From the NCBI GenBank assembly GCA_964573715.1, contig CAZNKR010000002.1, positions 10,493-74,492 of the forward strand: DNA of 64,000 bases. Reading direction: 5' to 3'. The notes under the pieces were generated by a model. That model was not told the DNA's origin and did not search any database. It saw only the letters and a program-made list of their open reading frames with translations. This stretch comes from SVEL01 sp964573715 (GTDB lineage Bacteria > Bacillota > Clostridia > Lachnospirales > Lachnospiraceae). Made by a program: the position numbers and the translations under genes. Positions 45,202 to 53,367 of the stretch are shown here, piece after piece. Each line of letters opens with the position of its first letter. Within the stretch, counting starts at the first letter, position 1.

Positions 45202-45289
45202 GGTTTACCTCCTAACATCTAAAAAGTCTCGTACATTATATTCTACAACATATTTATCTGTATTGCAAATAAGTTTTAACCTTATTATC

Positions 45290-45318
45290 TTGACAATCGC
45301 CAAAATTTTGTGTATATT
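45290..45318 (+). promoter_or_regulatory. Promoter of tRNA-Thr
   Basis: TTGACA (45290-45295), a 17-base spacer and TATATT (45313-45318), 15 bases before the tRNA start. Confidence 0.8.
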
Positions 45319-45333
45319 AGCTTATGTTAAAAA

Positions 45334-45406
45334 GCTGGCATGGCACAGGCGGTAGCGCACTTCATTGGTAATGAAGAGGTCACGGGTTCGACTCCCGTTG
45401 CTAGCT
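45334..45406 (+). tRNA. tRNA-Thr(GGT)
   Basis: The 73-base cloverleaf has acceptor GCTGGCA / TGCTAGC (one G-T pair), anticodon stem-loop CTTCA-TTGGTAA-TGAAG with anticodon GGT, and T-arm ACGGG-TTCGACT-CCCGT. The discriminator is T. CCA is not encoded. A T-run follows as terminator. The gene stands alone between glnS and rlmB. Confidence 0.95.
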
Positions 45407-45441
45407 TTTTTTATTTTATCAAATTTTAAATCAATTCTTTA

Positions 45442-46182
45442 CTAATTAAATCTCTGTCTTACTATTTCATATGCCAAAACTCCACAGGCTACAGATGCAT
45501 TTAATGAATCTATATCACCCTGCATAGGAATGGATGCAATGAAATCACATTTTTCTTTGACTAATCTACTTACACCTTCTCCTTCATTTCCAATTACTAG
45601 TCCAATTGGTCCTTTTAGGTTTAGCTTATACATAGTATCTCCACCCATATCAGCGCAAACAAACCACATTCCTCTTTTTTTCAAATCTTCTATGGTGTTA
45701 GAAATATTTGTAACCTTACAAACTGGTGTATAGTTTAGTGCACCTGCCGATGTTCTTGCAACAGTTGCAGTTAAACCTACTGCTCTTCTTTTAGGTATAA
45801 TTACACCATGAGCACCTGCAAGATTTGCAGTTCTAATTATAGCTCCTAGATTATGTGGATCTTCAATATTATCTAAGATGAAAATAAATGGATCTTCTCC
45901 TTTGTTTTTAGCATTTTCAAAGATTTCATCTATTTCTGCATAGTCATAAGCAGCTGCATATGCAATAACTCCTTGATGATGTCCGGTCTTTGACATTCCA
46001 TCAAGTCTTTCTTTTGGTACATAATTGATAATGGTATCACCTTTTTTTGCTTCACGTAAAATAGAATTAACAGGACCATCATGACATCCATCTAAAACAA
46101 ATATTTTATCAATGGTTTTCCCAGCTCGAATAGCTTCCATAACTGCATTTCTGCCTTCTATTGTAAATTCTTCATATCTCAT
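45442..46182 (-). CDS. rlmB: 23S rRNA (guanosine-2'-O)-methyltransferase, RlmB/TrmH family
   Basis: A 246-residue SPOUT methyltransferase. The N-terminal substrate-binding domain (TIEGRNAVMEAIRAGKTIDK) leads to a trefoil-knot domain with LDNIEDPHNLGAIIRTANLAGAHGV (motif 1), GLVIGNEGEGVS (motif 2) and SIPMQGDIDSLNASVA (motif 3). It modifies the ribosomal G2251 position in homologues. The ATG overlaps the mrnC stop (TAATG), so the two are cotranslated in the Cys T-box operon. Confidence 0.93.
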   Translation of the reverse strand: MRYEEFTIEGRNAVMEAIRAGKTIDKIFVLDGCHDGPVNSILREAKKGDTIINYVPKERLDGMSKTGHHQGVIAYAAAYDYAEIDEIFENAKNKGEDPFIFILDNIEDPHNLGAIIRTANLAGAHGVIIPKRRAVGLTATVARTSAGALNYTPVCKVTNISNTIEDLKKRGMWFVCADMGGDTMYKLNLKGPIGLVIGNEGEGVSRLVKEKCDFIASIPMQGDIDSLNASVACGVLAYEIVRQRFN

Positions 46183-46625
46183 TAATTTGACCTTTCTTCG
46201 ATAATGTCTAGACCTTTTTTTATTAAATCCATCATTCTATCGCTTTGATTTGACAAGTATAAATATCCAACAAGTGCTTCAAACCCAGTTGCCATACGAT
46301 AATCGGCAATGGTTGCATTCTTAGCTGAAGTATAGGATTTAGCATTTCGTCCTCGCTTGTAATACCCCATTTCTTCTTCAGTAAGAATATCCATCAATCC
46401 TTTGATAATGGTAGCTTGAGCCTGAGCCTTAACCAACTCACTACTCTTTTTATGAAGCTTATTTACCTGGGTATTACCATTTGAAACAACAATTGTTCTA
46501 ATAATAACTTCATAAACAGCATCTCCTAAATATGCCAAAGTAAGGGGAGAATATGTTCTTAAATCATGCTCTTCTAGGTTCATTTCTTTTGCTATAAAAT
46601 CAAAAATTTCTAAGCCATTTTCCAT
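46182..46625 (-). CDS. mrnC: Mini-ribonuclease III
   Basis: A 147-residue RNase III catalytic domain without dsRNA-binding domain. Motifs include LAYLGDAVYEVIIRT and KNATIADYRMATGFEALVGYLYLS. In Bacillus this enzyme matures 23S rRNA. The start overlaps the cysS end by 16 bases and the stop overlaps rlmB. cysS-mrnC-rlmB is a conserved Firmicute arrangement, linking cysteine charging to 23S rRNA processing. Confidence 0.94.
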   Translation of the reverse strand: MENGLEIFDFIAKEMNLEEHDLRTYSPLTLAYLGDAVYEVIIRTIVVSNGNTQVNKLHKKSSELVKAQAQATIIKGLMDILTEEEMGYYKRGRNAKSYTSAKNATIADYRMATGFEALVGYLYLSNQSDRMMDLIKKGLDIIEERSN

Positions 46626-48025
46626 TTAACGCCCTCACGTGTATCCTCTAAAACAATGCCTTTTTCTAAAAGTTCATTTCTAATTGCATCAGCCTTTGCG
46701 AAGTCCTTATCTTTTTTGGCAGCTTTTCTTTCTTCGATTTTTTCCAAAATGTAGCCCTCTAGTTCTGAATCCACCGTATTTTCTTCCTTACCCACCATAG
46801 CAGTAAGATTAAGTGATAGCACCTCATCAAAGCTATTAATTAACTCAAGCTTTGTTTTATCATTTATGTTTGTTTTTAGTAAATCATAAATTATAGTAAT
46901 TGCCATTGACGTATTTAAATCATTATCAATAGCTTTTTCGAATTTTTCTTTATATTCATTAAAAGCTGTTTCTTCAATACTACCTTCATCCTTTAATTTA
47001 CCAATAGATTTTACAAGCTTATCATAAGAAATAACAATATTGTCTAATACTTCAAATGAAAATTCAAGTGGCTTACGGTAATGAGAAGAAAGACAAAACA
47101 TTCTGTAAGCAAGTGGATTATATCCTTTTTTTTCAAGTAATGAAACCGTTAAAAACTCTCCCTTGGATTTGCTCATCTTTCCTTGTTTGTCGTTTAAGTG
47201 ATGAACATGGAACCAATAATTACACCATTTATGTCCAAGATAAGCCTCTGATTGTGCTATCTCATTTGTATGATGAGGAAAAATATTATCAACGCCTCCA
47301 CAGTGAATATCCATATATTCACCTAAATGCTTAATAGAAATTCCTGTACATTCAATATGCCAACCAGGATATCCCACGCCCCATGGACTATCCCACTTAA
47401 GTTCCTGATTATCAAATTTTGACTTAGTAAACCAAAGTACAAAATCACTCTTATTTCTTTTGTTTGTATCCTCTTCAACATCATCTCGAACACCAACCAT
47501 AAGTTCCTTTTCTGATTGACTAGAAAATACATAATATTCATCAAGCTTTGATGTATCAAAATATACATTTTCACCTGCTACATATGCATAGCCCTTTTCG
47601 ACTAAAACACTAACCAAATGAATAAATTCATTTATACAATTGGTTGCAGGTTCAACAACATCTGGTGTTTTAATATTTAGTTTATTCAAATCCGAAAAGA
47701 AAGCATCTGTATAAAACTTTGCAATTTCCATAACCGACTTGTGTTCACGTTTAGCACCCTTTAACATTTTATCTTCACCTGTATCTGCATCTGATGATAA
47801 ATGACCTACATCTGTAATATTCATAACTCTTTTTACATCATATCCTGCATAACGAAGTGTTTTTTCAAGTACATCTTCCATAATGTAGCTTCTAAGATTT
47901 CCGATATGGGCAAAATGATAAACTGTTGGCCCGCATGTATACATATTTACTTTTCCGTCAATATTTGGTACAAATAACTCTACTTTTTTTGTTAATGTAT
48001 TGTAAAAACTTACTTTATTTTCCAT
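46610..48025 (-). CDS. cysS: Cysteinyl-tRNA synthetase
   Basis: CysRS charges tRNA-Cys with a class I core. The 471-residue protein has the zinc and HIGH region TCGPTVYHFAHIGNLRSYI, a KMSKS loop QGKMSKSKGEF, and WHIECTGISIKHLG for the second zinc cluster residues. The C-terminal helix bundle ends KGIVLEDTREGVKW. It starts 10 bases inside the cysE stop region (overlap 11 bases), so it is translationally coupled to cysE and lies in the Cys T-box operon. Confidence 0.97.
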   Translation of the reverse strand: MENKVSFYNTLTKKVELFVPNIDGKVNMYTCGPTVYHFAHIGNLRSYIMEDVLEKTLRYAGYDVKRVMNITDVGHLSSDADTGEDKMLKGAKREHKSVMEIAKFYTDAFFSDLNKLNIKTPDVVEPATNCINEFIHLVSVLVEKGYAYVAGENVYFDTSKLDEYYVFSSQSEKELMVGVRDDVEEDTNKRNKSDFVLWFTKSKFDNQELKWDSPWGVGYPGWHIECTGISIKHLGEYMDIHCGGVDNIFPHHTNEIAQSEAYLGHKWCNYWFHVHHLNDKQGKMSKSKGEFLTVSLLEKKGYNPLAYRMFCLSSHYRKPLEFSFEVLDNIVISYDKLVKSIGKLKDEGSIEETAFNEYKEKFEKAIDNDLNTSMAITIIYDLLKTNINDKTKLELINSFDEVLSLNLTAMVGKEENTVDSELEGYILEKIEERKAAKKDKDFAKADAIRNELLEKGIVLEDTREGVKWKMA

Positions 48026-48695
48026 TTTGTAGCCTCTCTTCTAATTTTTTTCCACATTCGAATAATTTATCAAGTTTAGCCTTTAACTCAATATTTTCAG
48101 TTCGAAGGTTGCAAATATCATTCATAATAGGATCTGGTAAATGTATTTGATCCATATCATTTCTAGGTATTCTTACATTATCCTGTTTTACCACTCTACC
48201 TGGCACACCCACAACTGTGGAATTTGGTGGCACCTCCTCTAAAACTACACTTCCTGCACCTATTTTTGAATTTTCACCTATAATAAAAGAACCAAGTATT
48301 TTTGCTCCAACACTAATCATAACATTATCTTCAATTGTAGGATGGCGCTTACCTTGTTCTTTGCCCGTACCTCCAAGGGTTACACCTTGATAAATTGTAA
48401 CATTATTGCCAATTATTGCTGTTTCTCCTATAACTACACCGTGTCCATGATCAATAAATAATCCTTTACCAATAGTAGCTCCAGGATGAATTTCTATTCC
48501 TGTTTTTCTTGCTGCTCGTTGAGAAATTAGTCTCGCAATAAAAAAGTGACCATTTAAATAATATTTATGTGCTTTTCTATACTTTCTCATAGCCTTAAAG
48601 CTAGGATATAGTAATACCTCTAAATTACTTTTTATAGCAGGATCTCTTTCTTTTATAATAGCTGCCTCTTCTTTGAAGCTTTTAATAAATCCCAT
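48015..48695 (-). CDS. cysE: Serine O-acetyltransferase
   Basis: CysE makes O-acetylserine from serine and acetyl-CoA, the first step of cysteine synthesis. I start at ATG 48695 (MGFIKSFKEEAAIIKER), 226 residues, with AAAGGAG upstream; the longer frame runs into the T-box leader. Motifs: the SATase N-terminal domain (DPAIKSNLEVLLYPSFKAM) and left-handed beta-helix hexapeptides (GATIGKGLFIDHGHGVVIGET, GAKILGSFIIGENSKIGAGS). It overlaps cysS by 11 bases. The leader links it to cysteine supply. Confidence 0.96.
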   Translation of the reverse strand: MGFIKSFKEEAAIIKERDPAIKSNLEVLLYPSFKAMRKYRKAHKYYLNGHFFIARLISQRAARKTGIEIHPGATIGKGLFIDHGHGVVIGETAIIGNNVTIYQGVTLGGTGKEQGKRHPTIEDNVMISVGAKILGSFIIGENSKIGAGSVVLEEVPPNSTVVGVPGRVVKQDNVRIPRNDMDQIHLPDPIMNDICNLRTENIELKAKLDKLFECGKKLEERLQNGK

Positions 48696-48721
48696 TTTGG
48701 AACTCCTTTCAAATATTATTG

Positions 48722-48998
48722 CACAAAAAAAGCCTCTTGTATCTGTATACAAGAGACGAATTATCCGCGGTTCCACTCTAATTAAAGCAATGCTTTCACT
48801 TAATGAATGTAACGTTTTCACACGTATTGCACTACTTGGTTTCGCACAATCAGCTCACGAATGCACTTCTCAAATGTCTATCTAAAAACCGCTTACAGCC
48901 AATGGCAGTTTCTCTCTATTAGAATTAACAAATGATACTCTTTCGGTCAAAGCCTTTATTTATATACTTATATTAAATTATAATAGTTATTTACTAAC
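48722..48998 (-). promoter_or_regulatory. T-box leader of the cysE-cysS operon (cysteine-responsive)
   Basis: On the minus strand GAGTGGAACCGCGG (48763-48780) is the T-box, followed by a terminator CTCTTGTATACAGATACAAGAG and T7 (48722-48757). In stem I, GAAGTGCATTCGTGAG contains TGC at 48863-48865, the Cys codon expected as specifier. It should let read-through occur when tRNA-Cys is uncharged. Confidence 0.92.
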
Positions 48999-49004
48999 TA
49001 CTAT

Positions 49005-49033
49005 AGTTTATTCACTTAATCAAATTTTGTCAA
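49005..49033 (-). promoter_or_regulatory. Promoter of the Cys T-box operon
   Basis: TTGACA (49028-49033), 17 bases, TAAACT (49005-49010). A second TATAAT lies at 48977-48982 without a clear -35. The first begins right after the GNAT gene. Confidence 0.55.
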
Positions 49034-49040
49034 GAAAAGA

Positions 49041-49727
49041 TTATACATATTCATTATTTGGGAAAACACCATAAATATCTTCTATAGATGTTATATCATT
49101 AATTGATATATTAACATCCTCACCTCTCATTGGCATATCCTTTGTAGGTCCAAAAAGTTTAAATTTAAGATCATTTTCATATATCATTATTGGAAAAACA
49201 TTATATCTAATATATCCTAAATTATACGTAGCAATTAGTTCTTTTAAATGTTTTTTCAAATTATCAACATTAGTATAATTTTTTTCAAGATTTAAATATT
49301 CATGACTCATATTTTCATCATAAATATTAAAAACTTTTTCATCTCGTAATAAAGAAAAGCCACTGCTACGATAAATATCCGGAGCAACCGATGGTATAAG
49401 ATAAATAAGTTTTATTTCTTTTGATAAAAGACTTTTTACAATATATGATATTACTTCATTCATTAAGCCCATTTTACGATAATTTTTATCAGTTGTGACT
49501 CCATAAATATATCCTGCATTATAGCATACTTTATCTATAATAATTTTTTTGTAATGAATAGAAGCCATTGATACAATTTTGCCTTCTGTAAATGCAGCTA
49601 CCGTATCTGTCTTTTTAGAAAATTCTAAAGTATAATAATCCACATACATCTTTGAGTCTTCAAAAGCCTCCATATACAAAGGAATAATATCCGTTTTTTC
49701 ATCAATATTTAGATATCTTATATCCAT
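49041..49727 (-). CDS. GNAT-family N-acetyltransferase
   Basis: A 228-residue protein with a GNAT core: AGYIYGVTTDKNYRKMGLMNEVISY (residues ~68-92, the acetyl-CoA loop) followed by EIKLIYLIPSVAPDIYRSSGF. A C-terminal extension (~145-228) is less recognisable. It lies next to the DUF2156 gene with a short gap; the pairing suggests both act on amino-acyl or lipid substrates, but no substrate can be read. It ends shortly before the Cys T-box promoter. Confidence 0.85.
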   Translation of the reverse strand: MDIRYLNIDEKTDIIPLYMEAFEDSKMYVDYYTLEFSKKTDTVAAFTEGKIVSMASIHYKKIIIDKVCYNAGYIYGVTTDKNYRKMGLMNEVISYIVKSLLSKEIKLIYLIPSVAPDIYRSSGFSLLRDEKVFNIYDENMSHEYLNLEKNYTNVDNLKKHLKELIATYNLGYIRYNVFPIMIYENDLKFKLFGPTKDMPMRGEDVNISINDITSIEDIYGVFPNNEYV

Positions 49728-49737
49728 AAAGTCACCT

Positions 49738-50658
49738 CTATAATTGAGTAATTGTATATTTTTTTACTAGTAATTCTGGATTGTATGATAATTTTGCCTT
49801 TCTAAGGCCTAAAAGTCCCATATCATCCTCACGATTTACATATCTTGCATCCGGAAAACAATTAATTAAAAATTGTTGGTTAATAAAGTTATACAAACCT
49901 CTAATTTTAGGATTAGCTTTTTCTACATGAATGTAGGCAGTTTCTTCCTCTTCGATATATGTTCCAATGGTAAATGCCTCAAGGATATCATCCACATATA
50001 CACTCATGAGATAATACTTAATCATTTGGCAATTATTCAAAATATATTCTATTCCTTTAAGTTCATAATCATCTCTATTATACTCATCCACTATGCCTCT
50101 TTCATCATGCCATCTGTGGAGAAAATTAATGATTTCTTCCTTATCTTCACAACAAGGAATTTTTATTTTGTATCTACCCGCATATTCTTTCATAAAAGCA
50201 TTAAGATGATTCTTCTTTTTATGAAACCTCTTGCCAGGCAAAGTCATTAATTCTTTTGCATTATACACATAATCAAAATAATCTCTTTCTTCTTCCACAA
50301 GATATTTATCTCTAGGCAAATCCAAAATATTTACAGCTTCTTCATCAACAAGATAAAGCTTAAGCTTATGACCCAGCTTGTTATTAAAATAATCCTGTAA
50401 TTCTTCAAAACAATATTTTAAGTTTTCATTCTTACACAATGGTGTAGATGAAAAAATCTCATTTTTAATTCTGTATATCCACATAAGTCCGTACTCATTA
50501 ACAAAATAACGTGTTTGGTAATAATCTTTCCACATATAGCAGTCTGTTATTACATTCTCACAGGTACCGGACTTACGCAAACTAAAATAACTTTTAATTT
50601 TATCGTAATCTACAGGAATAACCTCCTGTAAATCTTTATAATTTTTATATTCTGTCAA
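49738..50658 (-). CDS. DUF2156 protein (phosphatidylglycerol lysyltransferase C-terminal-like)
   Basis: A 306-residue protein whose whole length matches the GNAT-like DUF2156 fold of MprF-type enzymes without the membrane flippase. Features are PVDYDKIKSYFSLRKSGTC near the N-terminus, KRFHKKKNHLNAFMKEY (~140-160), EAFTIGTYI (~230) and FPDARYVNREDDMGLLGLR near the end. MprF relatives use aminoacyl-tRNA to modify lipids, but the free-standing form has not been assigned a specific reaction here. It lies 17 bases downstream of ispF. Confidence 0.85.
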   Translation of the reverse strand: MTEYKNYKDLQEVIPVDYDKIKSYFSLRKSGTCENVITDCYMWKDYYQTRYFVNEYGLMWIYRIKNEIFSSTPLCKNENLKYCFEELQDYFNNKLGHKLKLYLVDEEAVNILDLPRDKYLVEEERDYFDYVYNAKELMTLPGKRFHKKKNHLNAFMKEYAGRYKIKIPCCEDKEEIINFLHRWHDERGIVDEYNRDDYELKGIEYILNNCQMIKYYLMSVYVDDILEAFTIGTYIEEEETAYIHVEKANPKIRGLYNFINQQFLINCFPDARYVNREDDMGLLGLRKAKLSYNPELLVKKYTITQL

Positions 50659-50674
50659 ATCAAAAATCTCCTAA

Positions 50675-51238
50675 CTAAGAATTCTTATTACATCCACTGC
50701 ATCCACTACATCCACCAGTTTTATTAGGGGAGTTTGTAACATCTATACTACCATAAATGTAATTATCCACTGAACTTAGTAGTGCTATAGATTGAGATGA
50801 AACGCCTTCACTTTTTCCTGTAAATCCTAAGCCTTCCTCTGTGGTTGCTTTTATATTTATTTGATTAATTTCAATATGGAGAGCCTTTGCAATATTCTCA
50901 CGCATAGCCTGTATATATGGAGCCATCTTTGGCTTTTGGGCAATAATTGTTGCATCAATATTATCTATAACATACCCCTCTTTATCAACAAGAGCTCTTA
51001 CATGTTCTAATAGCGTAATACTAGATATTCCCTTATAAGCATTATCCGTATCAGGAAAATGCTTGCCAATATCACCTAATGCACATGCACCAAGTAAAGA
51101 ATCCATAATAGCATGCAAAAGCACATCAGCATCCGAGTGACCAAGTAATCCTAATTCATATGGAATATTCACTCCGCCAAGTATCAACTCTCTGCCTTCT
51201 ACTAACTTATGAACATCATATCCCATACCTATTCTCAT
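50675..51238 (-). CDS. ispF: 2-C-methyl-D-erythritol 2,4-cyclodiphosphate synthase with a Cys-rich C-terminal tail
   Basis: IspF makes MEcPP in the MEP isoprenoid pathway. The 187-residue protein has the metal motif GYDVHKL (6-12), LLGHSDADVLLHAIMDSLLGA (31-51) and TTEEGLGFTGKSEGVSSQS (132-150). The core ends near residue 156, whereas most IspF proteins stop at ~157-160. A 30-residue tail follows, ending GGCSGCSGCNKNS with C177, C180 and C183. The PAP2 gene overlaps its start by four bases (ATGA), so the two are coupled. Confidence 0.95.
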   Translation of the reverse strand: MRIGMGYDVHKLVEGRELILGGVNIPYELGLLGHSDADVLLHAIMDSLLGACALGDIGKHFPDTDNAYKGISSITLLEHVRALVDKEGYVIDNIDATIIAQKPKMAPYIQAMRENIAKALHIEINQINIKATTEEGLGFTGKSEGVSSQSIALLSSVDNYIYGSIDVTNSPNKTGGCSGCSGCNKNS

Positions 51239-51942
51239 ATATTAACCTCACTTTTTGTGGTTTTATTTCTTTTTTCTTTGTCAAATATCTTTGACCAATT
51301 TATAGCATATACAAATACGTACATAAGTATGCTAAGAGTTATTCCTCCAATAACATCTACAACTGAATGTTGTTTCAAAAACATAGTTGATAAGATAATA
51401 AGAATACTCAATATTCCTGAACAGATCTTTATCCAAACTTTATCTTTTAATTTATGACTCTTACACAAAACAATAAATGCACCTACAGAATTAAACACGT
51501 GAATACTTGGAAATACATTTGTATTGGTGTCCGCTGTATAGATGAAGCCCATAATTTTGGTGCAAAAATTGTCATTCACAAAAGATTCTACACGAAGATC
51601 TTGACCATTTGGCCAAAGTGTACAAATCAGTAAGCAAACTGACATTCCAATGAAAAGATATGCACTAGCATAGTAAAATTCATCCTTTGATGTAAACAAA
51701 ACAAAAGCCACTACTATGGGAATATATACAAACCAGATAACATATGGGATGATAAACCATTCGCAAAAAGGTATCATATCATCAAATGCAACATGTAAAT
51801 TTGTAAAATCAGACTGTGGAGTTATAGTTCTTTCTAAAGTATAAAACCATGGAATATATATGAGAATATAAAATAATGTCCATGCGTGACTATATTTTTT
51901 AATAAATGCTTTCATAATGTCTCCATCTATATATGATTCCAT
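51235..51942 (-). CDS. PAP2-family membrane phosphatase
   Basis: A 235-residue membrane protein with six hydrophobic segments. Family motifs are C2-like VFPSIHVFNSVGAF and C3-like FLKQHSVVDVIGGI. It may dephosphorylate undecaprenyl diphosphate or a phosphatidyl substrate. The start is unsure: ATG 51942 has a weak site, while ATG 51915 (MKAFIKKYSHAW) has TGGAGA. It overlaps ispF by four bases; both concern isoprenoid-lipid metabolism, which would suit a C55-PP phosphatase. Confidence 0.85.
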   Translation of the reverse strand: MESYIDGDIMKAFIKKYSHAWTLFYILIYIPWFYTLERTITPQSDFTNLHVAFDDMIPFCEWFIIPYVIWFVYIPIVVAFVLFTSKDEFYYASAYLFIGMSVCLLICTLWPNGQDLRVESFVNDNFCTKIMGFIYTADTNTNVFPSIHVFNSVGAFIVLCKSHKLKDKVWIKICSGILSILIILSTMFLKQHSVVDVIGGITLSILMYVFVYAINWSKIFDKEKRNKTTKSEVNI

Positions 51943-51971
51943 TTACTTCCAGTTGAAGCAAAGTAAAGTGA

Positions 51972-52000
51972 TTATATCACAACCATTTTTATTAAACAAC
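51972..52000 (-). promoter_or_regulatory. Promoter of the PAP2-ispF operon
   Basis: TTGTTT (51995-52000), 17 bases and TATAAT (51972-51977) with extended TG (TGATATAAT). Confidence 0.6.
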
Positions 52001-52026
52001 TTAAGAATAATAAAAATAATATAAAA

Positions 52027-52056
52027 AAAGCTTGAAACAAAAGTTTCAAGCTTTTA
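52027..52056 (-). terminator. Terminator of the tRNA operon
   Basis: AAAGCTTGAAAC / GTTTCAAGCTTT stem with a 4-base loop, followed on the minus strand by T7. Confidence 0.9.
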
Positions 52057-52070
52057 GTCATAAATATGAA

Positions 52071-52144
52071 TGGCTAAGAAGGGATTCGAACCCCTGACAC
52101 CGCGGGTATGAACCGCGTGCTCTAGCCAACTGAGCTACTTAGCC
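52071..52144 (-). tRNA. tRNA-Met(CAT)
   Basis: 74 bases: acceptor GGCTAAG / CTTAGCC, anticodon stem-loop CGCGG-TTCATAC-CCGCG with anticodon CAT, T-arm AGGGG-TTCGAAT-CCCTT. No GGG:CCC anticodon-stem run and a paired 1-72, so it is an elongator Met tRNA (a tRNA-Ile2 with modified C is a less likely alternative). Discriminator A. Confidence 0.92.
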
Positions 52145-52166
52145 GCAAATAGTTTAAAGAAATAAG

Positions 52167-52239
52167 TGGGACCTACAGGGCTCGAACCTGTGACCCTCTG
52201 CTTGTAAGGCAGATGCTCTCCCAGCTGAGCTAAGATCCC
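52167..52239 (-). tRNA. tRNA-Val(TAC)
   Basis: 73 bases: acceptor GGGATCT / AGGTCCC (one G-T pair), anticodon stem-loop TCTGC-CTTACAA-GCAGA with anticodon TAC, T-arm ACAGG-TTCGAGC-CCTGT. It is cotranscribed with tRNA-Met from the promoter at 52269-52297. Confidence 0.94.
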
Positions 52240-52268
52240 ATTTTTTGCCTCTTCAAACCTGCCTAGGT

Positions 52269-52297
52269 AGTATACACAATCTGTCCAAATATGTCAA
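52269..52297 (-). promoter_or_regulatory. Promoter of tRNA-Val and tRNA-Met
   Basis: TTGACA (52292-52297), 17 bases and TATACT (52269-52274), 29 bases before the tRNA-Val 5' end. Confidence 0.85.
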
Positions 52298-52347
52298 TAA
52301 CTTTTTTGGAATTTTTAATTTACTTTTTAATCCGACTTTTTGAATTT

Positions 52348-53367
52348 TTAATTAAATCCAAATAATTTCTGTGCCACCTTGTATCCTGCAACGGAAAGCA
52401 ATCTTCCAAACTTCCCTGGAAGATTCATCCAAATGCCAAGAATAGAAAATCTTAATTTTTTATATATACTTGGATATTCAGCCTTAAGCCAATTCCAAAG
52501 TTCCTTTTTCTTTTCAAGATTTTCTGGTGTCTTTGATAGAATAAGCATAATGGATGCAATACACATCATCATATCTAGATATTGCACCATATATTTATTA
52601 AGCTTTTCACTTTCCACATTCATTGTTGCATAATCCTCAATCATAATCTTAGCAACTCGAATATGCTGATCAATACGTGAAATCATTACAGACTCATTTA
52701 CTGACTGATCATCTCTTCCAATGAAGTATCTGTAAAAATCCACATCGATATAACATACTTTTTTTACACTTGGAAGTGGTTTAAATACATAAATATTGTC
52801 TACATAAAATGTGTGTTTTGGCAATTTTAAACCACATTCTCTTAAAAGCTCAGTTCTATATATTACAGAATGCATTAAAATGTATTGGGATTTCTTAAAG
52901 CTAATCTTTCCATCCCATGAAGTAATATGACGAGCTGCAATCGCTGAACGATAATTCATAACTTTCTTATGTTTTACACCCTGTTTTTCATATACAAAGT
53001 TTGATAAAAGCATATCCAGGTTTTTATTATTATCCACCATATATCTAAGAGTTTTTAGTATAGTTGATAATGCTTTTTCATCAACCCAATCATCACTATC
53101 TACAACCTTAAAAAATACTCCTGTTGCATTTTTAAGTCCTGTATTAACTGCTTGTCCATGACCACCATTTTCTTGATGAACAGCTTTAATTATTGATGGA
53201 TGCTCGCTTGCAAGTCTATCAGCGATTTGGGCTGTATTATCCTTTTGTGAACCGTCATCAACAATAATTATTTCCATATCTTCTCCGCCAGAAAGCAAGG
53301 TTTCTACGCAATGCTCCATATATTCGGCAGAATTGTAACAAGGTATAGCTACACTTAATAATTTCAT
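52348..53367 (-). CDS. Family 2 glycosyltransferase
   Basis: A 339-residue GT2 enzyme. The N-terminal nucleotide-binding part contains VAIPCYNSAEYMEHCVETL, IIIVDDGSQKDN and the metal motif VDSDDWVDE (DxD). The C-terminal ~100 residues carry basic and hydrophobic stretches but no clear membrane helix. It follows glf with a one-base overlap (TAATG), so it most likely transfers galactofuranose or another sugar made from the Glf product. I infer the sugar from this linkage only. Confidence 0.9.
   Translation of the reverse strand: MKLLSVAIPCYNSAEYMEHCVETLLSGGEDMEIIIVDDGSQKDNTAQIADRLASEHPSIIKAVHQENGGHGQAVNTGLKNATGVFFKVVDSDDWVDEKALSTILKTLRYMVDNNKNLDMLLSNFVYEKQGVKHKKVMNYRSAIAARHITSWDGKISFKKSQYILMHSVIYRTELLRECGLKLPKHTFYVDNIYVFKPLPSVKKVCYIDVDFYRYFIGRDDQSVNESVMISRIDQHIRVAKIMIEDYATMNVESEKLNKYMVQYLDMMMCIASIMLILSKTPENLEKKKELWNWLKAEYPSIYKKLRFSILGIWMNLPGKFGRLLSVAGYKVAQKLFGFN

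Noticed and set aside
48695..48821. N-terminal extension of CysE
   Set aside because: It lies in the T-box leader and terminator; the real start has an RBS.
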